Below are positions 36,267 through 44,868 of a stretch of 64,000 nucleotides of DNA, in pieces. This DNA is from Myxococcales bacterium (GTDB lineage: Bacteria; Myxococcota_A; UBA9160; SMWR01). Where the stretch lies: the NCBI GenBank assembly GCA_022561775.1, contig JADFQO010000003.1, forward strand, positions 18,501 to 82,500. Reading direction: 5' to 3'. The translations under genes were made by a program, and so were the position numbers. Within the stretch, counting starts at the first letter, position 1, and every line of letters starts with the position of its first letter. The notes under the pieces are model-generated. The model worked only from the letters and a program-made list of their open reading frames with translations, was not told where the DNA came from and did no database searches.

Positions 36267-37898
36267 ATGACTCTCCGGGCGCATCGATATCTGGCGATCG
36301 CGAGCGTTGTTGCAGGCATACTTGCGCACCGGTCTCTAGCGTTCTGGAATCCGGACCCGCACGGACAGGTGCGCTTCCAGGACTGGTTGTTCTCGTCGGC
36401 AGACGCCATTCCCCAGATTTATTTCGCGCTTGCAGCCGCGCTCGCCTATCGGAATCGGAAGTCGTTTCGCAGCGCGATGGAGCGGGCCGGTTCGCCGGCT
36501 CTGGCACTCCTCTCGTTGTCGCTGGGCTCGGCGTTATTCGTCTGGGGTCATTACGTAGATGCCACGGATCTGCTCCTCGCATCGTTCGTGCTCGTCTCGA
36601 TGGGCGTGGCGTTGCTCTGGTTCGGGATCGGCTTCGCGGCGGCGTGGTCGATTCCGTGTGTGATCCTCGCGTTCGCGTTTCCAATCCCGGCCGCGCTGAC
36701 CAACCAGATCTTCTATTCCCTCCGACTGTGGACGGCCGATCAGGCCACCGCGCTGCTCACCCTGGTCGGGTTCCCCGTGTATCACGAGGGGAACGTGATC
36801 TACGGCGCCGATGTGGTCGCGCAGGTAATCGATAGCTGCAGCGGCTTGCGGGCGATGGAGATGCTCACTCTCGCCGCGTTCCTCTACGTGCAGTGGTCTC
36901 CCGCCGACCGCCTCCGGGGATGGTTGCTGATCGCGTTGGCGCCGCCGATCGCCTACCTGTTCAACCTGCTGCGGGTGTGTTTCCTGATCCCGGATCCGAC
37001 CTCCGATCTCTCCGCGACGCATACCGTGCAGGGCTGGCTCGCGTTCTTTGGGGCGCTCACGGTTCTGATACTCGTCGATCGCGTTCTGGGCCGTCTGCTC
37101 TCGGGGCGATCCCACAGCGATTCCGTCTCTTCACCCGTGTGCGACCATCCGCAGCCGGCAGCTGACGCGGTGGCGTTGGCGAGCTCGAGGGCGGGTGGGT
37201 GGTCGATCGCGCTCGCGGCGCTGCTCGCCATGCTATTGGGCGTGTCCCTCTGGATGCCCCAATGGAGTTCAGCGGAGACCGAGGATTCCGCGAGCGCAAC
37301 GCCGATCTTTGGGCCCGTGGTCAACCTTCCGAGCGAAATGGCTGGGTGGAGGAAGGGTAGGGCGCTCCCGCTGGACCGCGATTTTCTCTGGACGGTGCGC
37401 TTTCCCCAGTACGCAAACCGGCCCTACCGCCTGGACGGAGAGACGGTGGATCTGTTCGTCGGTTACGGCGACCGACGAGATCGCAGCAGGAGCCTGCTCT
37501 CGCCCAAAAATGCGCTTCCGGGGCGCGGATGGCAGGTCGAAGAGCGAAGTTTCGCGAGACTCGACTCTTGGGATAACCGGGTGACGCGGGTCGTGGCGCG
37601 TTCTGGACAGCGCCGCATTCTCACCTACCACTGGTACGAGGGGACCGATTCGATGGCGCTGGAAGCGCTGCGAGCGCTGTTCGCCACCGACCAGTCTCCG
37701 CGCTGGCGGAGCCAGCGACCGCGGGTGATTCGGATCGGCACTCGGGTCGGTGTGGGAGCACTCGAGGAAGCCGAGGCAGATCGGAAGCTTCGAGCGTTTG
37801 CCGGCGCGCTCGCCACGGCTCTGCGGGATGGCGAATCGAGCCCGTTGGTTACCCCGCGGGATATCGGGGTTGGGGGACGTACATCTCGGCGCGACTGA
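36267..37898 (+). CDS. exosortase fused to an EpsI domain
   Basis: 543 residues. About eight TM segments form the exosortase/EpsH domain, with catalytic Cys191 (VIDSCSGLRAME), Arg236 (FNLLRVCFL) and His252 (SATHTVQGW), all conserved. After a linker and another TM (about 312-330) comes an EpsI-like domain (about 345-520): VNLPSEMAGWRKGRALPLDR, DLFVGYGDRRD, LPGRGWQVEERSF and RILTYHWYEGTDS. Exosortases cut and attach PEP-CTERM proteins during export, usually linked to exopolysaccharide. A PEP-CTERM protein is encoded 1 kb downstream, a likely substrate. A TATACT at 36152 may be a -10 box, without a clear -35. Confidence 0.9.
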   Translation: MTLRAHRYLAIASVVAGILAHRSLAFWNPDPHGQVRFQDWLFSSADAIPQIYFALAAALAYRNRKSFRSAMERAGSPALALLSLSLGSALFVWGHYVDATDLLLASFVLVSMGVALLWFGIGFAAAWSIPCVILAFAFPIPAALTNQIFYSLRLWTADQATALLTLVGFPVYHEGNVIYGADVVAQVIDSCSGLRAMEMLTLAAFLYVQWSPADRLRGWLLIALAPPIAYLFNLLRVCFLIPDPTSDLSATHTVQGWLAFFGALTVLILVDRVLGRLLSGRSHSDSVSSPVCDHPQPAADAVALASSRAGGWSIALAALLAMLLGVSLWMPQWSSAETEDSASATPIFGPVVNLPSEMAGWRKGRALPLDRDFLWTVRFPQYANRPYRLDGETVDLFVGYGDRRDRSRSLLSPKNALPGRGWQVEERSFARLDSWDNRVTRVVARSGQRRILTYHWYEGTDSMALEALRALFATDQSPRWRSQRPRVIRIGTRVGVGALEEAEADRKLRAFAGALATALRDGESSPLVTPRDIGVGGRTSRRD

Positions 37899-37909
37899 AC
37901 CCGAGTACC

Positions 37910-37928
37910 TTTTCTCTTTTTGAGAAAA
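37910..37928 (+). terminator. AT-rich inverted repeat after the exosortase gene
   Basis: TTTTCTC (37910-37916) and GAGAAAA (37922-37928) form a 7-bp stem with a five-T loop, 12 bases after the stop codon, followed by CATTTT. The stem is AT-rich and weak, so termination is only possible. It begins a 394-base gap that also contains a tandem repeat (38058-38177). Confidence 0.35.
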
Positions 37929-38057
37929 CATTTTCCCAAAGCGGCTGGCTTCCGAATCCCATTCCAGCCTAAAAAATCTTCAGAATCAGTTAGTTGCGAT
38001 ATCTGTAGGGTCTTCCACCGTTTGGCACCAGTATTGCTCTTCTAGACGCTGCGGGAG

Positions 38058-38177
38058 GGAGTGGGGGAGCGAAGAACGCCATTGACATTGGCAGCGGCTG
38101 TGTGGTCTTTGGAGTTTGGAGGAGTGGGGAAGCGAAGAACGCCGTTGACATTGGCAGCGGCTTTGTGGTCTTGTGGG
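38058..38177 (+). repeat. 63-bp tandem direct repeat, nearly two copies
   Basis: Copy 1 starts at 38058 and copy 2 at 38121. Each begins GGAGTGGGG and contains GCGAAGAACGCC, TTGACATTGGCAGCGGCT and TGTGGTCTT, with only a few base differences. The second copy fades near 38177. The period is a multiple of three, so frames stay open on both strands, but neither shows protein character. It lies upstream of a secreted-protein gene and each copy carries TTGACA, a -35-like hexamer. Confidence 0.85.
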
Positions 38178-38240
38178 AGAGCTGGGTTTCCGCGGCAACA
38201 GGTGCCGGTGGGCAAATCGCAGATCTGGAATCTGAGTTGT

Positions 38241-38276
38241 GAGTGTTTCTGAGATTCGAGTGTTTCGGAGTGTTTC
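38241..38276 (+). repeat. three direct copies of GAGTGTTTC before the 38293 gene
   Basis: GAGTGTTTC occurs at 38241-38249, 38258-38266 and 38268-38276, ending 4 bases before the AGGAGA ribosome site. Spacing (17 and 10 bases start to start) is irregular. This could be a binding site for a regulator or chance; I cannot tell. Confidence 0.45.
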
Positions 38277-38292
38277 GAAAAGGAGATTGGTT

Positions 38293-38772
38293 ATGAAGTT
38301 ACAGCGCATAGTCAGCTGCATCACGGGCGTCTTCTTCGCGGTCGGCTTTGCCGCGTCCCAGGCGGGTGCGGGAACGGGGCCCGAGGGGTGCGACTTCACG
38401 CTTGAGTTCAAAGCGCTTCGCGGTGGCTCGCCCACGGTGAGCGTCGGAACGAAGAACATCACCGCCAAGGCCCTAATCGCGAAGGGGACGGCTACGAGCG
38501 ATACGACGATCGACGTGTCGCTGGTGATCGAAGCCCTTGTCGGAGGAGAGGTGGTCGACAGGCAGACTAGGGGCATACCCAATGAAGATGGCGGGAGCCT
38601 GATTCGGCTCGGAGTCGGTAAAGGTGGGCACGGCGACAAGCTCGCGATGATAATTCAATCGGGCGATTGCGTCACCGGCGAACCCGTGAACTTCACCGCG
38701 ACTTTCTCTGGACCGGACAGCGGCGGCGACCTCTGCATAGTAACCAAAACGATCACAAAGACCTGCAAATAG
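38293..38772 (+). CDS. small secreted protein of unknown function
   Basis: 159 residues from ATG 38293, with AGGAGA at 38281-38286; the frame is open earlier but without a ribosome site. A clear Sec signal peptide (MKLQRIVSCITGVFFAVGFA, cut near AGAG) precedes a mature part of about 133 residues rich in Gly, Thr and Val with beta-strand character and three Cys (near CDFTL, GDCVTG and CIVTK, plus a final CK). It has no PEP-CTERM tail. I do not recognise the family. It lies between the exosortase and the PEP-CTERM gene and may be part of the same surface layer or matrix. Confidence 0.7.
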   Translation: MKLQRIVSCITGVFFAVGFAASQAGAGTGPEGCDFTLEFKALRGGSPTVSVGTKNITAKALIAKGTATSDTTIDVSLVIEALVGGEVVDRQTRGIPNEDGGSLIRLGVGKGGHGDKLAMIIQSGDCVTGEPVNFTATFSGPDSGGDLCIVTKTITKTCK

Positions 38773-38865
38773 TCGCTGAATTATTTCAGTAATTCTCTGC
38801 TGGTGTTGGCGGGTCTACCCGGGGCTCGAGACGATGGATCGGGTGGACCCGCATCCGGGGTTCCC

Positions 38866-39855
38866 ATGAATGCTGAACGGCCTGTACGCTACCCGAACGA
38901 ACCGTCAAAGCGCGCGAGATCCAAAGGACCGAGTCGGTTGCCCCGCCTCAAGTGGCTGCTGGTTGCGGTCGGTCTGTGCTGGCTGTCTTGGCCCGCCCCG
39001 GCCGAGGCGCAAACCTGCGCGCATGACATCTGCGACGAGGGAATCAACCTGGATCAGAATTGCGATCCCTGCGTTGCCGACATCTGTGCTTTCTTTCCCC
39101 ACTGCTGCCAATTCGAATGGGACTTTGAATGTGTTGCCGAGGTCCTGACGACCTGTGAGGATTGGATCTGCGCCGCCGCCTGCAGCCATAATCTCTGCGA
39201 GATCGGGGAGCCCCTCGACTCCACGTGCACCTTTTGCGCCGCGAAGGTGTGTTTTAACGATCCCAGCTGCTGTGCGGATAGCTGGGACGCGTCTTGCGTT
39301 TTCAAGGTTCAACAGGAGTGCGGCTTCCAGTGTGCACCGGGAGCCAACAGATGCTCCGAAGCGCTCCCAATCACTCCGGGTAGGATCTTCGGCACCCTCA
39401 CCGATTCGACCAACGATGGCTGCGAGACCGCGCATGTCTCCTGCCAAAGCGGGGACGTGTGGTACGAATATACGCCGGTGGTAGTCCAGGATTTTGTGCT
39501 CTCCACGTGCTCGACCCAGCGCGCGTTTGGCATCGACACCGTGATATCGGTGCACGAGGGCTGCCCCGGGAACACGGGCAACGAGATCATCTCGAACGAT
39601 GACTACCGGCAAGGATTACTAGCGACGGAGTGCGCCAATGTCGCCACTCCCAACGTCCTCGACTCCGCACTCCCGCTCGGGGGGTTCTTTCAGCTTGCTG
39701 TCGGCGAGACCGTGCTCCTCCGGGTGTCCCACCACGAAGACTCCATCAAAGGCAACTTCGAACTCAGGCTCCTGCCGGAGCCCGAGGTCTGGCTGGCGTT
39801 CGTTGCCGGAGCCGGAGCGCTGGGCGCCCTCTCGCGGCGGCGGGCTCGGCGCTAG
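38866..39855 (+). CDS. cysteine-rich PEP-CTERM surface protein
   Basis: 329 residues from ATG 38866. A long signal peptide (hydrophobic core 29-43, cut near PAEA) is followed by two copies of a Cys-rich unit (about 51-98 and 101-148) with the shape C-H-C-G-L-C-x2-C-C-D-CC-W-CV-C (e.g. CDPCVADIC, HCCQFEWDFECV; CTFCAAKVC, SCCADSWDASCV). A beta-rich domain follows (VWYEYTP, DTVISVHEGCPG). The last 26 residues (304-329) are a PEP-CTERM signal: PEPEVWLAF, a hydrophobic helix and the basic end SRRRARR. It is a likely substrate of the exosortase encoded at 36267 and is processed at the cell surface. Confidence 0.88.
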   Translation: MNAERPVRYPNEPSKRARSKGPSRLPRLKWLLVAVGLCWLSWPAPAEAQTCAHDICDEGINLDQNCDPCVADICAFFPHCCQFEWDFECVAEVLTTCEDWICAAACSHNLCEIGEPLDSTCTFCAAKVCFNDPSCCADSWDASCVFKVQQECGFQCAPGANRCSEALPITPGRIFGTLTDSTNDGCETAHVSCQSGDVWYEYTPVVVQDFVLSTCSTQRAFGIDTVISVHEGCPGNTGNEIISNDDYRQGLLATECANVATPNVLDSALPLGGFFQLAVGETVLLRVSHHEDSIKGNFELRLLPEPEVWLAFVAGAGALGALSRRRARR

Positions 39856-39877
39856 CAATTCATCTAGATTCGCTGGG

Positions 39878-42800
39878 GTGGGTTTCAAAACCTCACGCGC
39901 ACAGGTGAAGTGCGCCCGCGCTCTGGTGGTGATGGCGGCCTTCGCGCTGCTGCCGAGTTCGGCGGCTCTCGCGCAGCAGGCGACCAAATCCGCGGAAGTC
40001 GAGACGCTCGATGCCGATGTCGACCCGCTCTACCGCGAGGGCCGCTTCGACGAGGCGATTGCGCTCGCAGAGCGCGCGCTCTCGATCCAGGAAAGAACAC
40101 TCGGCCCCGAGCATCCCGGCGTAGTCAACGCGATCAATAACCTCGCCCTGCTCTACCGGGCCGCGGGTGACTACGTGGCTGCGGAAACCCTCTTTGAGCG
40201 GGTGCTCGAGATCACGACGGACACCCTCGGACCCCGGGACCCCGCGATTGCGATCACGATCAACAATCTGGGGATGCTCTATTGGGAGCAGGGTGACCAC
40301 GCGCGCGCCGCTCGGTACCTGGACAAGGCGCTCTCGATCTGGGAACGCTCCCTCGGTCCCGATCGCCCCGAAGTTGCGGTCTCTCTCAGCAACCTGGCGT
40401 CGCTGTATCGAAAGACGGGGAATTTCGAGCGAGCCGAGCCACTCTACGAAAAGGCGCTCTCGATCTGGGAGAAGAGCCCGGACGCCATTCACGACCAACT
40501 CGTCGACGTATTGCACAGTCTCGCTGCGATCCGTCAGGGCAATGGCGACTACGAACGCGCTGAATCGTTCTTGAAACGCGCACTTGCCCTCGAGGAGAAG
40601 GCTCACGGCGCCGACCACACCGAGACCGCCGTCGCGCTCAGCAATCTCGCGTCGCTCTACTACGAGTCCGGCGACTACGCTCGTGCCAGGCCTCTGTTGG
40701 AGCGGGTGCTTGCGATCATGGAAGGCGCCCGCGGCCCCGATCACCCCGATGTCGCCTCCGCGTTGAGCAATCTGGCCTCGGTCCACGCCGCGATGGGCAA
40801 ACCCGCGAGCGCAGAGCCTCTCTACGAGCGAGCGCTCGAGATTCGGTCGGAGGCCCTGGGGTCGGATCATCTCGCCGTCGCGGCATCCCTCGAAAACCTC
40901 GCCTCACTCTATCGAGCGCAGGGCGAATTCGCGCGTTCACGACCGCTCTGCGAACGCGCGCTCGTGATCCGCGTGGCGAACCACGGGCCCGAGCATCTCG
41001 ATGTCGCCAGGATCACCAGTGATCTCGGCGCGACCCACTGGGCGCTGGGTGATTTCGCGATCGCAGAGCCGCTCTTCGAGCGCGCGTTATTGATCCGAGA
41101 GAAGGCTCTCGGTCCCGAGCATCCCGCGGTCGCCACTTCCGTCGACAATCTCGCCTCGGTGTACCTGGCGCAGGGCCATCACGCGAGAGCGAAGCCCTTG
41201 TACGAAGCAGCGCTCGCAATCCGAGAGAAGGCCTTCGGGCCCGAACATCCCGCCGTCGTGCAGTCGCTTCGCAATCTGGGCTTGATGCACTGGGCAAAGG
41301 GTGATTGGGAGCAGGCCGAGAGCTACCTCGTTCGCACCGCGGAGATCGAGGAGCGGCAGATTTCACTGCTGCCTCCGGTCCAGTTCGAAGATCGGGCGCG
41401 CGCGTTCATGGAGGCGCTCTCGAATACCACGAGCCTGATTCTGTCATTCCAGAGCAAGCGGCCCGACCAGCGATCGACGACTCGCCTGGCGCTTACGACG
41501 GTCCTCCGGCGCAAGGGGCGAGAACTGAGCGTGGAGGCTGGCGAATCGGCTGTGTTCCGTCGACGCTTGGGAGATCAGGAGCGCGCGGTTTTCGACAGCC
41601 TGCTCGCGCACCGCAACGAGCTTGGGCGCCTGATCGTGCGGGGATCTGATCGGCCTCGTTCCAGATCCCTTCGAGCAAGCGTCGAGAAGTTACGACGCGA
41701 AGTGGGTGATCTCGAAAAGGCAGCCGTGAGCGGGGGAGCTGCAAGGCGGTCATGGGCCGCTCCGATTCAAATCGAGGATCTTCAGCCGAGAATTCCCGCG
41801 GACGCCGCGCTGGTCGAGCTGGTCGAGTATCAGGACTTCGATCCCACCCGGATTTCGGCTGATCGCGCTCGCGGGATCGCGCGTCTAGCGGCCTTTGTTT
41901 TGCGCTCTTCCGGAGCACCGCGATGGGTCCCGCTCGGAGAGGCAGCGGCGATCAACGCGAGCGTCGGTGCGTTTCGGGAGGTACTGGTCGACCCGGATGT
42001 TTCCCTGAAGAAGCTGCGCGAGCGAGCCCGCGACCTGTACGATCGCCTGGCAGCGCCCCTCGACCCCCACCTGGAGGGGATTCGAGTCCTGTTGGTCGCT
42101 CCCGACGGTGCGGCGGTCCTGGTTCCGTTTGGCGCATTGATCGACCCGGATGGCCGCTATTGGATCGAGCGTTACGAATTTGCCTATCTGACCAGCGGGC
42201 GCGACCTGTTGCTTCCGAACTCGGCGCTCCCTTCGCCGGGGCCGCCGCTGGTAATTGCTGCCCCCGATTACGACGCGGAGCATCCGGCGGGGAGGAGGGC
42301 GATCGGCGAGGCTCCCACGCGGCTTTTGCCGGAAATCGCAGCGCCGCATTTTTCGCCGATCGCGTTGTCTCAGACGGGCGCTTTGGATGTCGGAAGGCTG
42401 TTGGGCGTCACGCCATTGACCGGCGCGCAGGCGAGCGATGCTGCGATCAAAACGGCGCGAGCGCCCCGTGTGCTGCATATCGCGGTGGATGGTTTCTTTC
42501 TGCCGGATCAGGCCCGGGAACCAACGGTGCGCTGGGGCTCGATTCTCGGCATCGATCCGGGCTTGCGACCTCCGAACTCCGAGAACCCGCTGTTGCGCTC
42601 CGGCCTCGCGCTGGCGGGTGCAAACCGTCGGGCGAATGACGCAGACCGCGGTCTCCTGACGGCCCTGGAGATCGCCGACCTCGATCTGTGGGGAACACAG
42701 CTCGTCGCGATTGCGGTTCGCGGGATCGGATCGGAGGAAGCCGCGGTCGATCAGGCCGTCTACGCGCTCCGGCGCTCGTTGGTGATCGCCGGGGCCCAAT

Positions 42801-43048
42801 CGCAATTCATGAACCTGTGGAAGACGGACCATCGAGCTGCGATCGAATTGACGACTACCTACTACGAGCGCCTGCTAGCGGGCGAAGGCCGCTCGGAGGC
42901 GTTGCGAAGCGTTCAGCTCGCAATGCTTCGAAGTGAGAGCCGCAGTCATCCCTTCTACTGGGCGGGCTTCATCTCGATCGGCGCGCGGGGCCCGATCGCG
43001 TGGACAGATTCCCGCGAGGCCGTTCAAGAGATCTCCAGCTCGCCGTAG
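39878..43048 (+). CDS. secreted TPR-CHAT protein lacking the CHAT protease dyad
   Basis: 1056 residues from GTG 39878 (GTG 39905 is an alternative); the frame is open earlier but lies inside the PEP-CTERM gene. A signal peptide (to ALAQQ) precedes about ten 42-residue kinesin-light-chain-type TPRs (LGPEHPGVVNAINNLALLYR and similar), a helical linker and a C-terminal CHAT domain (about 720-1045; VLVPFGALIDPDGRYWI, SHPFYWAGFISIG). The two CHAT catalytic sites are changed: the motif HIATHGFF is HIAVDGFF (His to Asp871), and LSACETG reads IAVRGIG (Cys to Arg948). So it is probably a non-proteolytic scaffold. It follows the PEP-CTERM gene by 22 bases. Confidence 0.85.
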   Translation: MGFKTSRAQVKCARALVVMAAFALLPSSAALAQQATKSAEVETLDADVDPLYREGRFDEAIALAERALSIQERTLGPEHPGVVNAINNLALLYRAAGDYVAAETLFERVLEITTDTLGPRDPAIAITINNLGMLYWEQGDHARAARYLDKALSIWERSLGPDRPEVAVSLSNLASLYRKTGNFERAEPLYEKALSIWEKSPDAIHDQLVDVLHSLAAIRQGNGDYERAESFLKRALALEEKAHGADHTETAVALSNLASLYYESGDYARARPLLERVLAIMEGARGPDHPDVASALSNLASVHAAMGKPASAEPLYERALEIRSEALGSDHLAVAASLENLASLYRAQGEFARSRPLCERALVIRVANHGPEHLDVARITSDLGATHWALGDFAIAEPLFERALLIREKALGPEHPAVATSVDNLASVYLAQGHHARAKPLYEAALAIREKAFGPEHPAVVQSLRNLGLMHWAKGDWEQAESYLVRTAEIEERQISLLPPVQFEDRARAFMEALSNTTSLILSFQSKRPDQRSTTRLALTTVLRRKGRELSVEAGESAVFRRRLGDQERAVFDSLLAHRNELGRLIVRGSDRPRSRSLRASVEKLRREVGDLEKAAVSGGAARRSWAAPIQIEDLQPRIPADAALVELVEYQDFDPTRISADRARGIARLAAFVLRSSGAPRWVPLGEAAAINASVGAFREVLVDPDVSLKKLRERARDLYDRLAAPLDPHLEGIRVLLVAPDGAAVLVPFGALIDPDGRYWIERYEFAYLTSGRDLLLPNSALPSPGPPLVIAAPDYDAEHPAGRRAIGEAPTRLLPEIAAPHFSPIALSQTGALDVGRLLGVTPLTGAQASDAAIKTARAPRVLHIAVDGFFLPDQAREPTVRWGSILGIDPGLRPPNSENPLLRSGLALAGANRRANDADRGLLTALEIADLDLWGTQLVAIAVRGIGSEEAAVDQAVYALRRSLVIAGAQSQFMNLWKTDHRAAIELTTTYYERLLAGEGRSEALRSVQLAMLRSESRSHPFYWAGFISIGARGPIAWTDSREAVQEISSSP

Positions 43049-43059
43049 TTCTCGGCGAG
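43039..43059 (+). terminator. hairpin at the end of the TPR-CHAT gene
   Basis: CTCGCCG (43039-43045) and CGGCGAG (43053-43059) form a 7-bp GC-rich stem with a 7-base loop that includes the stop codon. No T-run follows, so termination strength is unclear, but the site lies between convergent genes, where a terminator is expected. The remaining bases before the next gene hold nothing else. Confidence 0.4.
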
Positions 43060-43154
43060 TTCCGTGCTGGCTGAGAACTCCCGCCGTCCGCCCGCCTCCG
43101 CGTCCGAGCCCCGGTCTGGCGCTGTAGGCTCGTTCGCGGGACCGACGAGCAGAA

Positions 43155-43964
43155 TCATTCGAACTGGCTTTCGCGCCAGCGGATCGCGGCACCGAGGCCG
43201 TCGCGTTCCCGCACTTCGTCGAATTTCCGGGAAGTCTCGGTTACGGTGCCGTCGAGAATCGCGCCGCTCTCGACCCCGTAGCGCAGGGCCTCGCGAAATC
43301 CCGCGATTTCTGCGCCGCGGTTGATCGAGGCCTTGGTGGTCTTGAGGCCCTCCAGCGAGATGGTTGCGACGCGGCGCGCGAAGCGCAGCGTTTCTTCTTC
43401 GAGCCGATCGTCCGGGAATACCCGATTGATCATTCCGACGCGGACGGCCTCTTCGGCGTCGATCAGATCGCCCGTGTAGAGCAGCTCGCGGGCCTTCTTC
43501 AATCCGACCAGCCAGGGCATGATCAGTGCGGGAGGCGAGCTGGAAAAACGGATTTCGGGCTCTCCGAACTTCGCGGTCTCCGAAGCGAAGGTCACGCAGC
43601 ACATCATCGCGAGTTCGCAGCTCCCGGCGAGACAATAGCCCCGCACCATCGCGATCACGGGCTTCGAACAATCCCAGGGGGTGAATTCGAACTCCAGGCA
43701 GTCGGTCAGCATGCGCCGCGCACCCATGGGGCCGCCTTCGGGATAGTGCTTGTCCCAGTCGAACTTGAGGTCGTAGCCCGCACCGAAGTTGGGCCCCTTG
43801 CCACTGAGCACGAGCACGTGGACTTCCGGATCCGCGTCCGCCTGCCCGATCGCCGAGGAGAGTTCTTCCATCAGGCCGGGATGGATCGCATTCATTGATT
43901 TGGGTCGATTGATCTGCAGCCGCGCGATCCGGTCGCGGACCTCGTACTCGATTTCGTTTGCCAT
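43155..43964 (-). CDS. enoyl-CoA hydratase/isomerase family protein
   Basis: 269 residues from the ATG at 43964, which has GTGGAG upstream; an in-frame ATG at 43997 lacks one. It is a crotonase-fold protein: IARLQINRPKSMNAIHPGLM, the oxyanion-hole segment GAGYDLK, KPVIAMVRGYCLAGSCELAM and FGEPEI, both with the catalytic-position Glu residues of enoyl-CoA hydratases. It probably acts on an acyl-CoA in fatty-acid or amino-acid breakdown, but crotonases vary widely, so the exact reaction is open. It stands alone on the minus strand. Confidence 0.88.
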   Translation of the reverse strand: MANEIEYEVRDRIARLQINRPKSMNAIHPGLMEELSSAIGQADADPEVHVLVLSGKGPNFGAGYDLKFDWDKHYPEGGPMGARRMLTDCLEFEFTPWDCSKPVIAMVRGYCLAGSCELAMMCCVTFASETAKFGEPEIRFSSSPPALIMPWLVGLKKARELLYTGDLIDAEEAVRVGMINRVFPDDRLEEETLRFARRVATISLEGLKTTKASINRGAEIAGFREALRYGVESGAILDGTVTETSRKFDEVRERDGLGAAIRWRESQFE

Positions 43965-44079
43965 TTCGCTCCACCGCTTATGAAAATCCAGCGCCATTAT
44001 AACTGCTCTCGATCTCTTGGCATGCACGATCGCTTTGCCTGTGTGGGTAGCCCGACGCGCGTGGCAAGATGCCTGTCTT

Positions 44080-44868
44080 TCAACAGGCCTGCTCGGTGTC
44101 CGCTTCGTGTTCGAAGGTGGGGTCGATCTCGAGATAATCGCCGAGCCAGCGCACCCCGATGTAGAAGGGGAGGGTGTCGAGCAGCGCCACGCTGGCTTTG
44201 AACACGTAGCCCGATCCGATGAATACCCAGAGCTGCGGCCAGAGTGGCTCGCCGCCGTCGATTGGAAGGCCGCGAGCGTAGAAGTGCGTGATCGTAATGA
44301 CCGCGAAGGTATCCACGAACTGACTCACGAGTGTCGAGCCGTTGTTGCGGAGCCAGAGATGCCGCCCTTTGGTCAAGCGTTTCCAAAAGTGAAACAAAAA
44401 CACGTCACAGAATTGAGCGGCGAGGTAGGCGACCATCGACGCGACCACCGCACCCATCGTGAGCATGCGGATCCGGTAGAACGCAAAGTCATACGCATCC
44501 GCCGCCGGCAATCCCGTCGAAGCGTTCAACTCGGCAGCCGGCGGCAGAACTCCTCCGAGCCAGATGAAGAGCACGACCCAGAGATTCAGCAAGAGACCGA
44601 CCCATACCACGAAGCTCGCCCGACGGCGTCCGTAGAGTTCGCTGATGAAATCGGTGCAGAGAAATGTGATCGGATAGGGGAGGACGCCTATTGCCAGCGT
44701 CATGGGGATTCCGATTCCGAACCATTCGAACGAAAGGTCGATGAACCTGGACACTCCGAGGATGTTGAGCATGGTCATCGAGCCAAGGAAGATCCCGGCC
44801 AGGACGAGAAAAACGCGTTCGCGGCGGGCGTGTAACGCGGAAGCTTCGATCGAATGCAAGTGGCTCAC
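44080..44868 (-). CDS. yhhQ: queuosine precursor transporter (YhhQ/DUF165 family)
   Basis: 262 residues from GTG 44868, which overlaps the stop of the upstream gene as GTGA; ATG 44898 is an alternative that overlaps more. About six TM helices, with the family signature LPYPITFLCTDFISELYGRR and QFVDTFAVITITHFYARG. Members import queuosine precursors (preQ0/preQ1) across the inner membrane for tRNA modification. There is no Que gene nearby. Its neighbour is a glycosyltransferase-like gene, so the co-transcription may be incidental. Confidence 0.9.
   Translation of the reverse strand: MSHLHSIEASALHARRERVFLVLAGIFLGSMTMLNILGVSRFIDLSFEWFGIGIPMTLAIGVLPYPITFLCTDFISELYGRRRASFVVWVGLLLNLWVVLFIWLGGVLPPAAELNASTGLPAADAYDFAFYRIRMLTMGAVVASMVAYLAAQFCDVFLFHFWKRLTKGRHLWLRNNGSTLVSQFVDTFAVITITHFYARGLPIDGGEPLWPQLWVFIGSGYVFKASVALLDTLPFYIGVRWLGDYLEIDPTFEHEADTEQAC

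Noticed and set aside
38081..38110. TTGACA within each 63-bp repeat as a true promoter
   Set aside because: At 16-18 bases downstream there is no TATAAT-like hexamer (GTCTTT or similar), so a sigma-70 promoter is not supported.
38061..38252. A 63-codon frame through the tandem repeat
   Set aside because: It stays open only because the 63-bp period is a multiple of three. The opposite strand is open too, and there is no ribosome site or conserved-looking protein.
37899..38292. A mobile element in the gap after the exosortase
   Set aside because: There is no transposase fragment and no flanking inverted repeats or target duplications; only the tandem repeat and short direct repeats are visible.
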